Shown here piece by piece: positions 33,543-43,408 of a stretch of DNA of 64,000 nt (its first letter is position 1; each line of letters begins with the position of its first letter). The stretch spans positions 62,001 through 126,000 of the forward strand of contig NZ_JAATEJ010000015.1 in NCBI RefSeq assembly GCF_012034175.1, read 5' to 3'. The DNA comes from Actinacidiphila epipremni. GTDB lineage: Bacteria > Actinomycetota > Actinomycetes > Streptomycetales > Streptomycetaceae. A program made the position numbers and the translations under genes. The notes beneath the pieces are model-generated. The model was not told the origin of the DNA. It did not search any database and was given only the letters and a program-made list of their open reading frames with translations.

Positions 33543-36500
33543 CAGATCAGGGAGTTGTAGGTGTTCCAGCCCGGGCCCACGGATGTGCGGGGCAGGAACG
33601 GGGACGCGGCGGAGCCGGTTGCCTGGTAGAGCCACAGCGTGCCGGAGGCGTCGCGGCCCACGAGGTCGGGGCGGGCGTCGCCGGTCACGTCGCCCGTGGC
33701 GGCGAGGGCCGTGAACATGTTCCAGCCCGGGCCGATCGTCGTACGGGCGGCGAAGGGCGCGGCGGCGGAGCCCGTGCCCTGGTAGAGCCACAGCGTGCCG
33801 GACGCGTCGCGGGCGACGAGGTCCGGCTTGCCGTCGCCCGTCAGGTCACCCGTGCCGACCAGGTTGGCGTACTGGTTCCAGCCGGGGCCGATCGTCGTAC
33901 GGGCGGCGAAAGGCGCGGTGGCCGAGCCCGTGCCGGGGTAGAGCCACAGCGTGCCGGAGGCGTCGCGCGCGATGAGGTCGGCCCTGCCGTCGCCGGTCAG
34001 GTCACCCGTGCCGGTCAGCGTCGTGTACTGGCCCCAGCCCGTGCCGACCCACGCCTTCGGGGCGAACGGCGCCGCCGGGTCGCCCGTACCGGCATAGTAC
34101 CAGAGCACGCCCGAGCCGTCGCGCGCGACCATCGTGCCGGTGCCGTCCGACATCTCGCGGCTCACGCTCGTCACGAGGTCGTACGCATTCCACGCCGGGC
34201 CGATCTGCGACCGCACCGACAGCGGCGTGGCGGCGACACCCGTGCCGTGGTACTGCCACAGCACCCCGCCGGTGTCCCGCGCCAGCAGCGTGCCCAGCTC
34301 CCCGGCCGGCGGCACGCCCGTGCCGGTCAGGGTCTCGAACTGCGCGCCCTGGCCCGCGTCGCCGGTCACCTCGTACGTCGCCGACTGGCTGCCGGTCGCG
34401 GTCGGGGAGAAGGTCACCGTCTGGCGCACGCTCTGCTCCGGGCCGATGACCAGGCCCTCGGCCAGCGGGTCGGAGCTGGTGAAGACGCCCGCCGGGGCCT
34501 TCGCCTTGGTCACCGTCACCGGCACATTGCCGGTGTTGGTGATCGTGAAGGACCGGGTGGACGACGAGCCCCGCACCACCGCACCGAAGTTCAGCGGCGA
34601 CGGATTGAGCACCAGATGCCCCTGGCCGCTGATCGCGTTGCCGGACAGCGGGATCGCCAGCGCCCCGCTCGTGCTGCTCAGCGCGATCGACGACGTGTCG
34701 TCGCCCGTGGCGGTCGGCGTGTAGCCGACCTGGAGCACGATCGAGCCCTGCGCCGGGATCACCGTCGGGTCCGCCGGGTCCGCGCTCGGCAGGTTCGCCG
34801 CCGTGAAGGGGCCGGTGGGCGCGGTCACCGCGGTGATCGTCTCGGCCTGCGTCCCGGTGTTCGTCAGCTGGACGTTGGTCGTCGCCGTCGTGCCGGTCGG
34901 CTGGTCGTCGAAGGCCACCGCGGCCGGGAAGGCCGCCAGGCCCGGCTTCGTCCCGACGCCGTGCAGGCTCAGCGCGAAGCTGCCCGCGTCCGTGGTGACG
35001 GTGAGCGTGCCGCTCGCGCCCAGCACGCCGGTCGGCGTGAAGGTCACCGGCACCGTCAGGTGGCCGCCCGCCGGGATCGACGGCGGCAGCGCGGAGGTGT
35101 CGGCGGTGAAGGGGCCGTCCACGCTCACCCCGCGGATGCCCAGCGCCTTGGACGGGTTCTGGTTCTCCGTCAGCACGACGTCCGCGTGCGCGGAGGCGCC
35201 CACCGCCACCTGGCCGAACTCCGCGGGCCCGCCCTTGAGCGGGCTGCCCACCGGGTTGCCGAAGGCGTACACCTTGCCCTCGCGCGTGCCGATGAAGACC
35301 TGACCGCCGTCCGTCGCCGGGGTGGCGAACTTCGCCGCCGTGCCGACCGGCGCCGACCACACCAGCGGCAGCACGCCGTTCGCGTCCGGTACGGGGCTGT
35401 ACGCGCGCAACTGCGCGTTGACGCCGGTCGGGCCGCCGGACCACACGACCCACACCAGGGCGCTGCCCGAGCGCGAGCCGTCCGAGGTCACCACGGGCGA
35501 GCCGCTGGTGTACGGGAAGGCGTCCTGGCTCGTGCCGGCCACCGCGAGCGCCGGGTCGCCCGCGCCCGTCACGCCGCGGTGCAGCGCGGTCAGGGAGCCG
35601 CCGTTGCCGACGAGGTAGACGTAGCCGCCGTCGCCGCCCCACACCGCGGGGTGGCCCCACTGGCCCTTGAGCGGGCCGGTGACGCCCACGGCGGCGTCCG
35701 TGCCGCCGGGGCCCTGCGCGCTGCCGCCGAGCCGGTCGCGGTCCAGCAGGAAGACCCGGCCGTCCTTGCCCTGCTGCACCATCAGGTGCGGGTGGGAGGG
35801 CGTGCCGAAGCTGTCCGGCAGGCCCACCGGGCCGCCGGAGCCGAGGTCGGTGTCCTGCTGGTCCAGCGCCGGGGCGTCGGACGGGCTGAAGAAGTCCGCC
35901 GCCTTCAGGCTGCGGTCGCCCTGCACCTGGAGCCGTACGACGGACTCCGCGAGGGTGCCGGGCGGGCTGGTGCCGGGGCCGGGCGCGGGGCTCACGCCGT
36001 TGCCGGTGGCCAGGAAGATCCGGCCGGGGCCGTCCGAGACCAGGCCGCCGCCGGACAGCCACACGCCCGCGCCGCTGTTGCTCGCGCCGGTCTCCGTCGC
36101 CCACATGGAGGTGATCGACGGGCTGGTGGTGCTGACGCCGACGACGTAACCGCGGTACGGCTGCGCGTCGCAGTGCCCGCCGAAGCCCGCGTAGACGACG
36201 CCGTCGAGCAGCAGCAGGCCCGGGCGCTGCATCTCGTACGCCGGGAGGAAGGGCTGCGACGGGTCGTCGGCCGGGGTGCCCTGGATCGTCACCGGGAAGC
36301 CGGACTTCTCCGCGCCGGTGACCGGGTCGAGGGCGTGCATGTACCAGTGCGGGTTGAGCGGGCCGGGCCCGTCGTTCACCTTGGTGGTGAGGTAGACCGC
36401 GCCGCTGGCCGGGTCGTAGACGGGGGTCGCGGTGCTGCCGACGGTCGGCGTCAGGTCGCCGCAGCCGAGCGCGGAGGCCGGCCAGGCGGGGCCGAAGCCG

Positions 36501-36931
36501 CGCTGCCACTGGATCGCGCCGGTCGCGCGGTCCAGGCCGTACGCCACGTTGTTCTCCGTCACGACGATGACGGTGCCGCCGACGACGACCGGCTGCGCGT
36601 AGATCTGCCCGTCGAGCTGCGCCGGCGCCTTCCAGAGCTGGCCGAAGGACGAGGAGCGCACGTCGGCGGGGCCGAGGCCGGGCTCGTTCTGGTCCCAGCC
36701 GGTGCGCAGGGTGTCGACCGAGCCGGTCGTCTCGCCGGCCCCGGCGGGGCTCGGGGCGCCGAGGCCGGCGCCGAGCAGGGCCGCGGTCAGCGCGGCGGTG
36801 ACGGCGAGCGCGAGCCGGCTGCGCGGGCCGCGGGTCCCGGTTGCCTTGCCGGCTCTGCCTCCGGCCCGGCTTCTGGTGCCGCGTGCCGTGCTGCTCTTCG
36901 TGGTGCCCACTGCAACATCCCCCCTGGACAT
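33542..36931 (-). CDS. large secreted beta-propeller and VCBS-repeat protein
   Basis: The 1,129-residue protein has a long basic start and a Sec-type hydrophobic stretch (LALAVTAALTAALLGAGLG, then APSPAGAG). A PQQ-like beta-propeller follows (LWKAPAQLDGQIYAQPVVVGG to GQVFIGTREGKVYAFG). Then come three Ig-like choice-of-anchor-D domains (LNFGAVVRGSSSTRSFTITN) and about five 50-residue FG-GAP/VCBS-like repeats (LVARDASGTLWLYQGTG). It is exported and probably binds surfaces or sugars; no catalytic motif is seen. ATG 36931 is used; GTG 36910 has a stronger ribosome site (GGGGGG) and is an equal alternative. It is not obviously linked to its neighbours. Confidence 0.8.
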   Translation of the reverse strand: MSRGDVAVGTTKSSTARGTRSRAGGRAGKATGTRGPRSRLALAVTAALTAALLGAGLGAPSPAGAGETTGSVDTLRTGWDQNEPGLGPADVRSSSFGQLWKAPAQLDGQIYAQPVVVGGTVIVVTENNVAYGLDRATGAIQWQRGFGPAWPASALGCGDLTPTVGSTATPVYDPASGAVYLTTKVNDGPGPLNPHWYMHALDPVTGAEKSGFPVTIQGTPADDPSQPFLPAYEMQRPGLLLLDGVVYAGFGGHCDAQPYRGYVVGVSTTSPSITSMWATETGASNSGAGVWLSGGGLVSDGPGRIFLATGNGVSPAPGPGTSPPGTLAESVVRLQVQGDRSLKAADFFSPSDAPALDQQDTDLGSGGPVGLPDSFGTPSHPHLMVQQGKDGRVFLLDRDRLGGSAQGPGGTDAAVGVTGPLKGQWGHPAVWGGDGGYVYLVGNGGSLTALHRGVTGAGDPALAVAGTSQDAFPYTSGSPVVTSDGSRSGSALVWVVWSGGPTGVNAQLRAYSPVPDANGVLPLVWSAPVGTAAKFATPATDGGQVFIGTREGKVYAFGNPVGSPLKGGPAEFGQVAVGASAHADVVLTENQNPSKALGIRGVSVDGPFTADTSALPPSIPAGGHLTVPVTFTPTGVLGASGTLTVTTDAGSFALSLHGVGTKPGLAAFPAAVAFDDQPTGTTATTNVQLTNTGTQAETITAVTAPTGPFTAANLPSADPADPTVIPAQGSIVLQVGYTPTATGDDTSSIALSSTSGALAIPLSGNAISGQGHLVLNPSPLNFGAVVRGSSSTRSFTITNTGNVPVTVTKAKAPAGVFTSSDPLAEGLVIGPEQSVRQTVTFSPTATGSQSATYEVTGDAGQGAQFETLTGTGVPPAGELGTLLARDTGGVLWQYHGTGVAATPLSVRSQIGPAWNAYDLVTSVSREMSDGTGTMVARDGSGVLWYYAGTGDPAAPFAPKAWVGTGWGQYTTLTGTGDLTGDGRADLIARDASGTLWLYPGTGSATAPFAARTTIGPGWNQYANLVGTGDLTGDGKPDLVARDASGTLWLYQGTGSAAAPFAARTTIGPGWNMFTALAATGDVTGDARPDLVGRDASGTLWLYQATGSAASPFLPRTSVGPGWNTYNSLI

Positions 36932-37123
36932 CGCCACGAATCCCCTCGTGCGGGGCCGCGGCCCCTGCCGCGGCCCGCGCATCACACCACACAAACGTTC
37001 CCTTCGCGCGGGGGAGTTGGGCGGGTACGGCACCCTTCGCCGTATGTGCGCGCATGCGGGCGGCATGCCCTTGCCCCACGGTCGCCGGGAGTTCACCGGG
37101 AGGGCGTTCGCCGTTCCCCCGGC

Positions 37124-38005
37124 TCAGGCGGTGTGGGCGGCGATCGCGCCGATGATCTCCGGCCACAGCTCGCGCGGACGGTCATGGCCCATGTCCGGCA
37201 GGAGCAGCAGCTTCGCGCCCGGGACCAGCTCCGCGGTCCGCTCGCCGCCGCTCGGCGTGATCAGCGTGTCGTCGAGGCCGTGCACGACCAGCGTCGGCAC
37301 CTGGAGCTTGCGCAGGGCGTCGGCGCGCGAGCCGCCGAGCACCATCGCCCCGAACTGCCGCCCCACCCCGGCCGGGTGGTACGCCCGGTCGTAGCTCCTC
37401 GCGGCCAGGTCCCGCAGCGCGGCCGGGTCGCCGTACCGCCGCGAGGCCCACACCATGTCCCGTTCCGCCGCCGCGATGTGGCCCTCGCGGTCCGCCGGCC
37501 GGCCCTGGAACAGCACGGCCTGCGCCTCCGGCGTGGACCGCCCGTACTCCGGCTCCCCGGTCGAGGACATCATCGAGGTCAGCGTCAGCACCCGCTCCGG
37601 GCTGCCGAGCGCCATGACCTGCGCGATCATCCCGCCCATCGACGCGCCCACGACATGCGCCCGCCCGATCCCCAGGGCGCTCAGCAGCCCGAGCCCGTCC
37701 GCCGCCATGTCCTCCAGCCCGTACGGCACCATCGCCCGCGCGGCGGCGATGTCGCCCGACCGGACCGCCACGACGAACCGCCCGAGGTCCACCGGGTGGT
37801 CGTCGAACGTCGTCGACAGCCCGCAGTCCCGGTTGTCGTACCGCACGACGAACCGCCCCCGCCCCGCCAACTCCCGGCAGAAGTCCTCGTCCCAGGCGAT
37901 CATCTGCGCCCCGAACCCCATGACGAGCAGGACGGCGGGGTCCTCGGGGTCCCCGAAGCAGTCGTAGGCGAGCTTCACCGCGGGCGACACGTCAGCAAGG
38001 GGCAT
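37124..38005 (-). CDS. alpha/beta hydrolase (RdmC-like)
   Basis: The 293-residue alpha/beta hydrolase resembles aclacinomycin methylesterase RdmC and related esterases. The nucleophile elbow is GASMGG, and an oxyanion region LLVMGFGAQ, the acid LDDTLI and the histidine in DMGHDRP are visible. It is cytoplasmic by its lack of a signal peptide. ATG 38005 is the first start inside the family homology. The substrate cannot be named. Confidence 0.9.
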   Translation of the reverse strand: MPLADVSPAVKLAYDCFGDPEDPAVLLVMGFGAQMIAWDEDFCRELAGRGRFVVRYDNRDCGLSTTFDDHPVDLGRFVVAVRSGDIAAARAMVPYGLEDMAADGLGLLSALGIGRAHVVGASMGGMIAQVMALGSPERVLTLTSMMSSTGEPEYGRSTPEAQAVLFQGRPADREGHIAAAERDMVWASRRYGDPAALRDLAARSYDRAYHPAGVGRQFGAMVLGGSRADALRKLQVPTLVVHGLDDTLITPSGGERTAELVPGAKLLLLPDMGHDRPRELWPEIIGAIAAHTA

Positions 38006-38115
38006 GCCCCGGATCCTGCCAGGCCGGTACGTGCCCCCGCCACGCGGATTCGGCCGCGGGGCCGCCGTAGGCTCGGTGGCCCGGTGCGGGCCGGGGGCAG
38101 CGAGAGGAGAAGCCG

Positions 38116-38616
38116 GTGGCGGACGTTTGCGTGCGGGTCGCGGGGGAGGGCGACCGCGGGGCCGTGGAGCGGCTGTGGCTGATGTTCCGGCACGACATGT
38201 CGGAGGTCGAGGGGCGGCTGCCGGAGCCGGACGGGACGTTCCGCGACGAGCGGCTGCGGATGGCCTTCGGCGAGCCGGGGTGGGCGGCGTATCTGTTCGT
38301 GAGCGGCGACCGGCCGGCCGGGTTCGCCTTCGTACGGGGGCTGGGCGGGCCGGCGCGGGTGATGAACAGCTTCTTCGTGGTGCGCGGGGCCCGGCGGGCG
38401 GGGGTCGGCGCGCGGGCGGTACGGGAGGTGGTGGCGCGGCATCCGGGGGCGTGGGAGGTCCCGTTCCAGGAGGCGAACACCGGCGCGGCCCGCTTCTGGC
38501 GGCGCGTCGCCGCGGAGATCGCCGGCGACGCGTGGGCGCAGGAGCGCAGGGCCGTACCGGGGCGGGCGGACGTGCCGCCGGACGTGTGGATCTCCTTCGA
38601 CACCCTGGCCGGATGA
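38116..38616 (+). CDS. GNAT family N-acetyltransferase
   Basis: The 166-residue protein has the GNAT fold with strand 4 PARVMNSFFVVRGARRAGVG, the acetyl-CoA pyrophosphate loop (RRAGVGARA), and EANTGAARFWRRVA in motif B. It uses GTG 38116 after GAGAGGAGAAGCC. The acceptor substrate is unknown. Divergent from the hydrolase gene by 110 bp. Confidence 0.85.
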   Translation: MADVCVRVAGEGDRGAVERLWLMFRHDMSEVEGRLPEPDGTFRDERLRMAFGEPGWAAYLFVSGDRPAGFAFVRGLGGPARVMNSFFVVRGARRAGVGARAVREVVARHPGAWEVPFQEANTGAARFWRRVAAEIAGDAWAQERRAVPGRADVPPDVWISFDTLAG

Positions 38617-38625
38617 TTCCGCTTC

Positions 38626-38876
38626 TCACGGCGTGGCCTGGTCACCTCCGGCCGCGGCGCCGGGGCCGGTATCCGGGAGGCGGACGTGGGAGTCGTAGAG
38701 CTGCCGCAGCAGGTGGTTGAGGTGCTCGCGGTCCCGGGGGCTCAGGGCGTGCAGGAACCGGTCCTGCTCGGCGTCCGCCGTGGCCGCGATCGTGTCGGTC
38801 AGGGCGTTTCCGGCGTGCGTGAGGGCGACGGTGCGGCGGCGGCGGTCGGTGTCGTGGGTGCGGCGCTCCCGACGCC
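38626..38876 (-). pseudogene. 3' fragment of a MarR-family regulator
   Basis: On the minus strand a frame ending at 38626 reads ERRTHDTDRRRRTVALTHAG, then DAEQDRFLHALSPRDREHL. This is the wing and dimerisation end of a MarR regulator. An in-frame stop lies immediately upstream, and there is no helix-turn-helix or start codon. About 80 residues of the usual 150 remain. Confidence 0.7.
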
Positions 38877-38948
38877 CGGATCATCGCCGTCGACCTGCCC
38901 GGGATCGGCGAGTCGACGGGAGCGGTCCCCGGCGGATCGAAGGCCCGT
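38871..38948 (+). pseudogene. internal fragment of an alpha/beta hydrolase
   Basis: The plus strand reads DARIIAVDLPGIGESTGA here. This is the strand-4/loop region of epoxide-hydrolase-like enzymes, with no start, nucleophile elbow or end. It abuts the MarR fragment, so two broken genes meet at about 38872. The rest up to 39011 shows nothing recognisable. Confidence 0.6.
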
Positions 38949-39011
38949 CGCTGCCGGAAACCCTGGTCCAGGGGCACCAGGCCACGACTTCGCGTCTGCC
39001 GGGGGACGCGG

Positions 39012-40952
39012 TCAGGCCGGGTAGCTCGCCGGGGGGACGCGCCAGAGGTGGATCCTGGCGGCGTCGGCGGCGGCGAGGAGGGTGCCGTCGGGGGTGAAGG
39101 CGAGGGCGTGGACGGTGCCGGACTCGGCGGACCAGGAGGTGAGTTGCTCGGCCGTGGCCGTGTCCCGCAGGGTGACCGTACGGCCGGGGCCCGCGGCGGC
39201 GAGGGCGGTGCCGCCGGGGGCGAAGGCGAGGGCGTTGACGCGGGCGCCGGTGCCGGCCTCGGGCCAGGCGGGGAGCGGGGCGTGGGTCGCGGCGTCCCAC
39301 AGGTACAGGCCCCGCTGCTTCGTACCCGCCGCGATCGTCCGGCCGTCGGGGCTGAACGCCACGGCCCGCACCTTGCTCTCCGTACCGGCCAGGGTCGCGG
39401 GCTTCTGCCCCGTGGCCAGGTCCCAGCGCTGGACGATCCGGCCGCCCGTGACGACGCTGCGGCCGTCCGGCGCGAAGGCGAGGGAGCGGATCCAGCCGTG
39501 GTGGCCGGCCAGTGACGCGGTGGCCGCGCCGGTCGCCGGGTCCCACAGCCGGATCACCTTGTCGTCGCCGCCCGTCGCGAGGACCCGGCCGTCGAGGCTG
39601 AAGGCGATCGCGCGGACCCAGTCGGTGTGGCCCTCCAGGACCGCGGTGCTGCGGCCCGTGGCGACGTCCCACAGCCGCACCTTGCGGTCGTAGCCGCCGC
39701 TGGCGAGGGTGCGGCCGTCCGGGCTGAACGCCACCGCGAGCACCCAGTTGCGGTGGCCGGCCAGCTCCGCGGCGACGGCGTGCGGGGACGTGAGATCCCA
39801 CAGGCGGAGGCGCTTGCCCGCGCCGGCGGCGGCCAGGAGCGTGCCGTCGGGGCTGATGGCGAGGCTCTGGACCTCGTTGTCCGCCTCCAGGACGAAGGCG
39901 CCGGGCAGGCGGGGGGAGGCGCCGTACGCGGGGGCGGGCGCGACGGTGGACACGGCCGGCGCGCGGCCCGGGACCGCGTCCCGGGGGACGTCGAGCAGGG
40001 CGAGCGCCGCACGGGCGGTGGGCCGGCGCGCGGGGTCCCGCGCGAGCAGCGCGCCGAGCAGCGGCCCGAGCCGCCCGGCCCGGCGGGTCGCTACGGGCTC
40101 CCCGTACGCCGCCTGCCACTCGGCCGCCGGGCCGAACGGGGGCTCCCCCTCGACGGCCTGGTAGAGCGTCACCCCGAGCGCGAAGAGGTCCCCGGCAGCG
40201 CCGGGCTCGGGGGCGGCGGCGTCGGGCGCTTGCGCGGCGCCCGCGACGTGGCCGGCAGCGCCCGGTCCGGCCCACGGAAGAGCCTGCGGGCCGGCCGCGT
40301 TCCCCGCCGGCCCGGCGGCACCCGGCGCGCCCCGGGGCGCGTCCTGTACGGGGCCGGTGGCGCCGGGCGTCGCCCACGGAAGGGCCTGCGGGCCGGGTGC
40401 GTCCTGCCCATGGCCGCCGGTGGCGTCGGGGACGATCCAGGGGTCGGGCTGCGGGGCCGGGGGCCCGAAGTCCGTGAGGAAGACCTCGCCGGTCGCCGCC
40501 AGGAGCACGTTCGACGGCTTGACGTTGCCGTGGACGACGTCCGCCGCATATGCCGCGTCCAGCGCCGTGAGCAGCGCGCGGGCCACGTCGGCGGCGCGGT
40601 CGGCGGACAGCGGGCCGTGCGCCGCCAGGTGCTCGGCCAGCGAGCGGCCCTCGACGAGGTCCGTCACCGCCCAGGTGCCCGCGCCGTCCACGACCACGTC
40701 GTGGAGCGTGACCACATGCCGCTCCCCGCGCAGCCGCGCCGCCCCGCCCGCGAGCCGCACGGCCCGCGCCCGTACCTCCGCGGCGTCCGCCGCGCCCTGC
40801 GGCAGGCGCACCCGCTTGACGGCGACCTCGACCCTCAGCCACTCGTCGTACGCCCGCCACGCCCGCCCCCGCGCGTCCGCGCCGAGCCGCCCCGCCAGCC
40901 GGTACCGCCCGCCGACCAGCGTCCCCGCGCCCACTTCCGCTTCCGCTCCCAC
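39012..40952 (-). CDS. Ser/Thr kinase-like protein with WD40 propeller, catalytic Asp replaced
   Basis: The 646-residue protein joins a PknB-like domain (residues 15-275) to a WD40 repeat propeller (about 305-645; repeats such as NWVLAVAFSPDGRTLASGG and KVRLWDVATG). The beta-3 Lys46 and DFG (161-163) are kept. The HRD motif is HGN (141-143), so the catalytic base Asp is Asn, and the glycine loop is degraded (LGADARGRAW). Kinase activity is doubtful. A Gly/Ala/Pro insertion of about 70 residues follows DFG, where the activation segment should be. GTG 40952 follows AGGGGAGGGG. No transmembrane helix is present. Confidence 0.85.
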   Translation of the reverse strand: MGAEAEVGAGTLVGGRYRLAGRLGADARGRAWRAYDEWLRVEVAVKRVRLPQGAADAAEVRARAVRLAGGAARLRGERHVVTLHDVVVDGAGTWAVTDLVEGRSLAEHLAAHGPLSADRAADVARALLTALDAAYAADVVHGNVKPSNVLLAATGEVFLTDFGPPAPQPDPWIVPDATGGHGQDAPGPQALPWATPGATGPVQDAPRGAPGAAGPAGNAAGPQALPWAGPGAAGHVAGAAQAPDAAAPEPGAAGDLFALGVTLYQAVEGEPPFGPAAEWQAAYGEPVATRRAGRLGPLLGALLARDPARRPTARAALALLDVPRDAVPGRAPAVSTVAPAPAYGASPRLPGAFVLEADNEVQSLAISPDGTLLAAAGAGKRLRLWDLTSPHAVAAELAGHRNWVLAVAFSPDGRTLASGGYDRKVRLWDVATGRSTAVLEGHTDWVRAIAFSLDGRVLATGGDDKVIRLWDPATGAATASLAGHHGWIRSLAFAPDGRSVVTGGRIVQRWDLATGQKPATLAGTESKVRAVAFSPDGRTIAAGTKQRGLYLWDAATHAPLPAWPEAGTGARVNALAFAPGGTALAAAGPGRTVTLRDTATAEQLTSWSAESGTVHALAFTPDGTLLAAADAARIHLWRVPPASYPA

Positions 40953-41092
40953 GCCCGCCCACCCCTCCCCTGCGCGCTGCCCGCGCCAGCAGCGTACGCA
41001 GCCCGGCGCCCCGGCCGCCGGGCCCGGCAAGGGCTGTGACCATCGCGGGACATTCCCGTGAAACCCGCGCCACGCAAAAGAGCCCCCTGCCC

Positions 41093-42373
41093 TCACCCCG
41101 CCGCCGGCTCCGTACGCGCCGGCCGGCGCCCGCCCACCCGCAGCACCCGCAGCCCCGCGCACGCCTGGAGCGCCATCGCCCCCGCCGCCACCGCGGTGAG
41201 CCCGAAGCCGCCGCGCGCCCCGAGCGCGTCGACCGCCCACCCGGCCACCCCGGCCGCCGCGGCCGACCCCGCGGCGCTCGCCGAGCCGAGCCAGGAGAAC
41301 GTCTGCGTCAGGACGGACGGGTGCACGGACGACTCGGCCAGCACCGTGCAGACCACCAGCAGCGGCGGGATCACCGCACCGGTCAGCACCACGACCAGCC
41401 CGAGCCCGAACGGCGAGCCCACGGCCAGCAGAAGCAGCGTGCCGAGGGCCAACGCGCAGGTCGCCGCCACCAGTTGCACCGAAGGCGCGGTACGCCACCG
41501 GCGCAGCCCGTACAGCCAACCCGCCAGCAGCCCGCTGACGTTGGAGAGGGCGAAGACCGGCGCCGCGGCGCCCGGCGCCCCGTGCTCCACCGCGAAGGCG
41601 GTCACCGACACCTGCGTGGCCCCGAAGTAGACCCCGAGCGCGAGGTTGACGCCCATCAGGACCAGCACCGGGCCGCGCAGCGGCGAGCGCACCGTACGCG
41701 TGCCGGACCCGGCGGTGCCGTCGTGGCGCGGCGGCGGGGGAGCGCTGCCGCGCCGCGCGGCGAAGACGAAGCCGCCGGCCACCGACAGCGACGCGGCCAG
41801 CACCGTGCCGGCCATGGCGTGCCCGGCCGCGGCGAGCGCGCTGACCAGCGCCGGGCCCACGAGGTAGCCGACCGCGTTGCCCAGCGACTCCAGCGCGAAG
41901 GCGGCCGGCAGCTCCGCCGCCCGGTCGCCGCGCAGCAGCGCCGCCCAGCGCGCCGCGGACAGCGCCGCGAGCTGCGGCACGGTGGCGCCGACCAGCGCGC
42001 CGCCCGCCGCCATGAGCACGACGGGCGCGCCCGCGGCGACCAGGGACACCAGCGCGGCGACCGCGGCGGCGTGCGCGAGCAGCGCGGGCGGCAGCACCCG
42101 GGTCTGCCCGAACCGGTCCACGAGCCGCCCGGTCTGCGGCGCCACGACCGCGTCGGTCACCGCGAAGGCGCCGGTGACCAGGCCGGCCGAGCCGAAGCTC
42201 CCGGTCCGGCCGTGCACGAGCCACACGATGCTGATGCTCGTCATCGCGACGCCGACGCGTCCGACCGACACGGGCAGGAAGAAGGCCGCGACACCAGGGG
42301 TACGCAGCAGGGCACGGTAGTTGTTCGCCGAGGGCACGGCGGATCCGTTCCGCTGCCCGGCGGGACGGCCCAC
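41093..42373 (-). CDS. MFS transporter
   Basis: The 426-residue membrane protein has about 12 hydrophobic segments and a loop 2-3 motif GRLVDRFGQTRVLP of the major facilitator superfamily. It resembles actinobacterial drug or metabolite exporters. The start is uncertain: GTG 42373 gives the longest form and GTG 42337 would remove 12 residues; neither has a good ribosome site. Substrate unknown. Confidence 0.88.
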   Translation of the reverse strand: MGRPAGQRNGSAVPSANNYRALLRTPGVAAFFLPVSVGRVGVAMTSISIVWLVHGRTGSFGSAGLVTGAFAVTDAVVAPQTGRLVDRFGQTRVLPPALLAHAAAVAALVSLVAAGAPVVLMAAGGALVGATVPQLAALSAARWAALLRGDRAAELPAAFALESLGNAVGYLVGPALVSALAAAGHAMAGTVLAASLSVAGGFVFAARRGSAPPPPRHDGTAGSGTRTVRSPLRGPVLVLMGVNLALGVYFGATQVSVTAFAVEHGAPGAAAPVFALSNVSGLLAGWLYGLRRWRTAPSVQLVAATCALALGTLLLLAVGSPFGLGLVVVLTGAVIPPLLVVCTVLAESSVHPSVLTQTFSWLGSASAAGSAAAAGVAGWAVDALGARGGFGLTAVAAGAMALQACAGLRVLRVGGRRPARTEPAAG

Positions 42374-42642
42374 CTGGGTCGTCGGTGCCCTGGGAACCGA
42401 CCCGTGGTCGCCGCCTGGAACCGTCCAGTGGTGGCGCGGAGAGGGGGCACGCGCCCCGCACCGACTCCATCACCGGGCAGAAATCCCGACCGGCCGGCGG
42501 CCGGTCATTCGGTGGTTGGTCAAGCGCCGCCATTGTCGGCCACCGGGGCGGCGATGTCCACGCCGGCGGCCCCGGGGCCGATTGTCAGTGCTGGGTCCTA
42601 CAGTCGCAGGCAGGACGATCTTCGACCGTGCCGGGAGGCGCA

Positions 42643-43206
42643 ATGACCACGCTGGACAACCGACCGAACACCGCGCTGCTCGTCGTCGACGTGCAGAACG
42701 GGGTGGTGGAAGGAGCACACGAGCGGGACGCGGTGGTGGCCAACATCGGCACGCTCGTGGACCGTGCGCGGGCGGCCGGCACCGCCGTCGTATGGGTGCA
42801 GCACAACGACGAGGAGCTGGTCGCCGGCGGCGAGAAATGGGCGTACGTCCCGGAGCTGAAGCGGCTGGAGTCCGAGCCGCTGGTGCAGAAGGAGTACGGC
42901 GACTCCTTCGAGGCGACGGAACTGGAGGACATCCTGGCCGCGCGCGGCATCGGCCGGCTCGTCGTCGCCGGCGCGCAGACCGACATGTGCATCCGCTCCA
43001 CGCTGCACGGCGCCCTGGCCCGCGGCTACGACGCGACGCTGGTCGCCGACGCCCACACCACCGAGGACCTCTCGTCCTTCGGTGCCCCGCCGCCGGCCCT
43101 GGTCGTCGCCCACACGAACCTGTACTGGAAGTTCCAGACCGCGCCCGGCCGCACGGCCGGCATCGTCACGACGGAGGAGGCCGACTTCACGGCGCCGGCC
43201 GGATGA
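42643..43206 (+). CDS. isochorismatase-family cysteine hydrolase
   Basis: The 187-residue protein has the family's triad: Asp16 in LLVVDVQNG, Lys83 in VQKEYGDSF and nucleophile Cys116 in AQTDMCIRST. Relatives hydrolyse nicotinamide, isochorismate or small amides. ATG 42643 follows GGGAGGCGC. It diverges from the MFS gene across 269 bp that show no clear palindrome. Confidence 0.92.
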   Translation: MTTLDNRPNTALLVVDVQNGVVEGAHERDAVVANIGTLVDRARAAGTAVVWVQHNDEELVAGGEKWAYVPELKRLESEPLVQKEYGDSFEATELEDILAARGIGRLVVAGAQTDMCIRSTLHGALARGYDATLVADAHTTEDLSSFGAPPPALVVAHTNLYWKFQTAPGRTAGIVTTEEADFTAPAG

Positions 43207-43408
43207 GCCCCGCCAGGGCGGAAGCCGATGGCCGAGACCGACGCCACCACATCACCGACACCACGAAATCACTGACGCCACGACCCCCACTCCCGTACCG
43301 TGGGTGCGCCGCCCGCGGCTCTGGTGCACCCCGGCCGTGGGCGGCGTGCTGAGCGCGGCCCCGGGCCGTGCCGTGCACGTGCCCCAAGGCCCGGGCGGAG
43401 GGTGTGAC

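Noticed and set aside
33512..38182. 1,556-codon plus-strand frame opposite the secreted propeller gene
   Set aside because: Composition is Arg/Gly/Ala/Val noise; the minus strand has a signal peptide and recognised domains.
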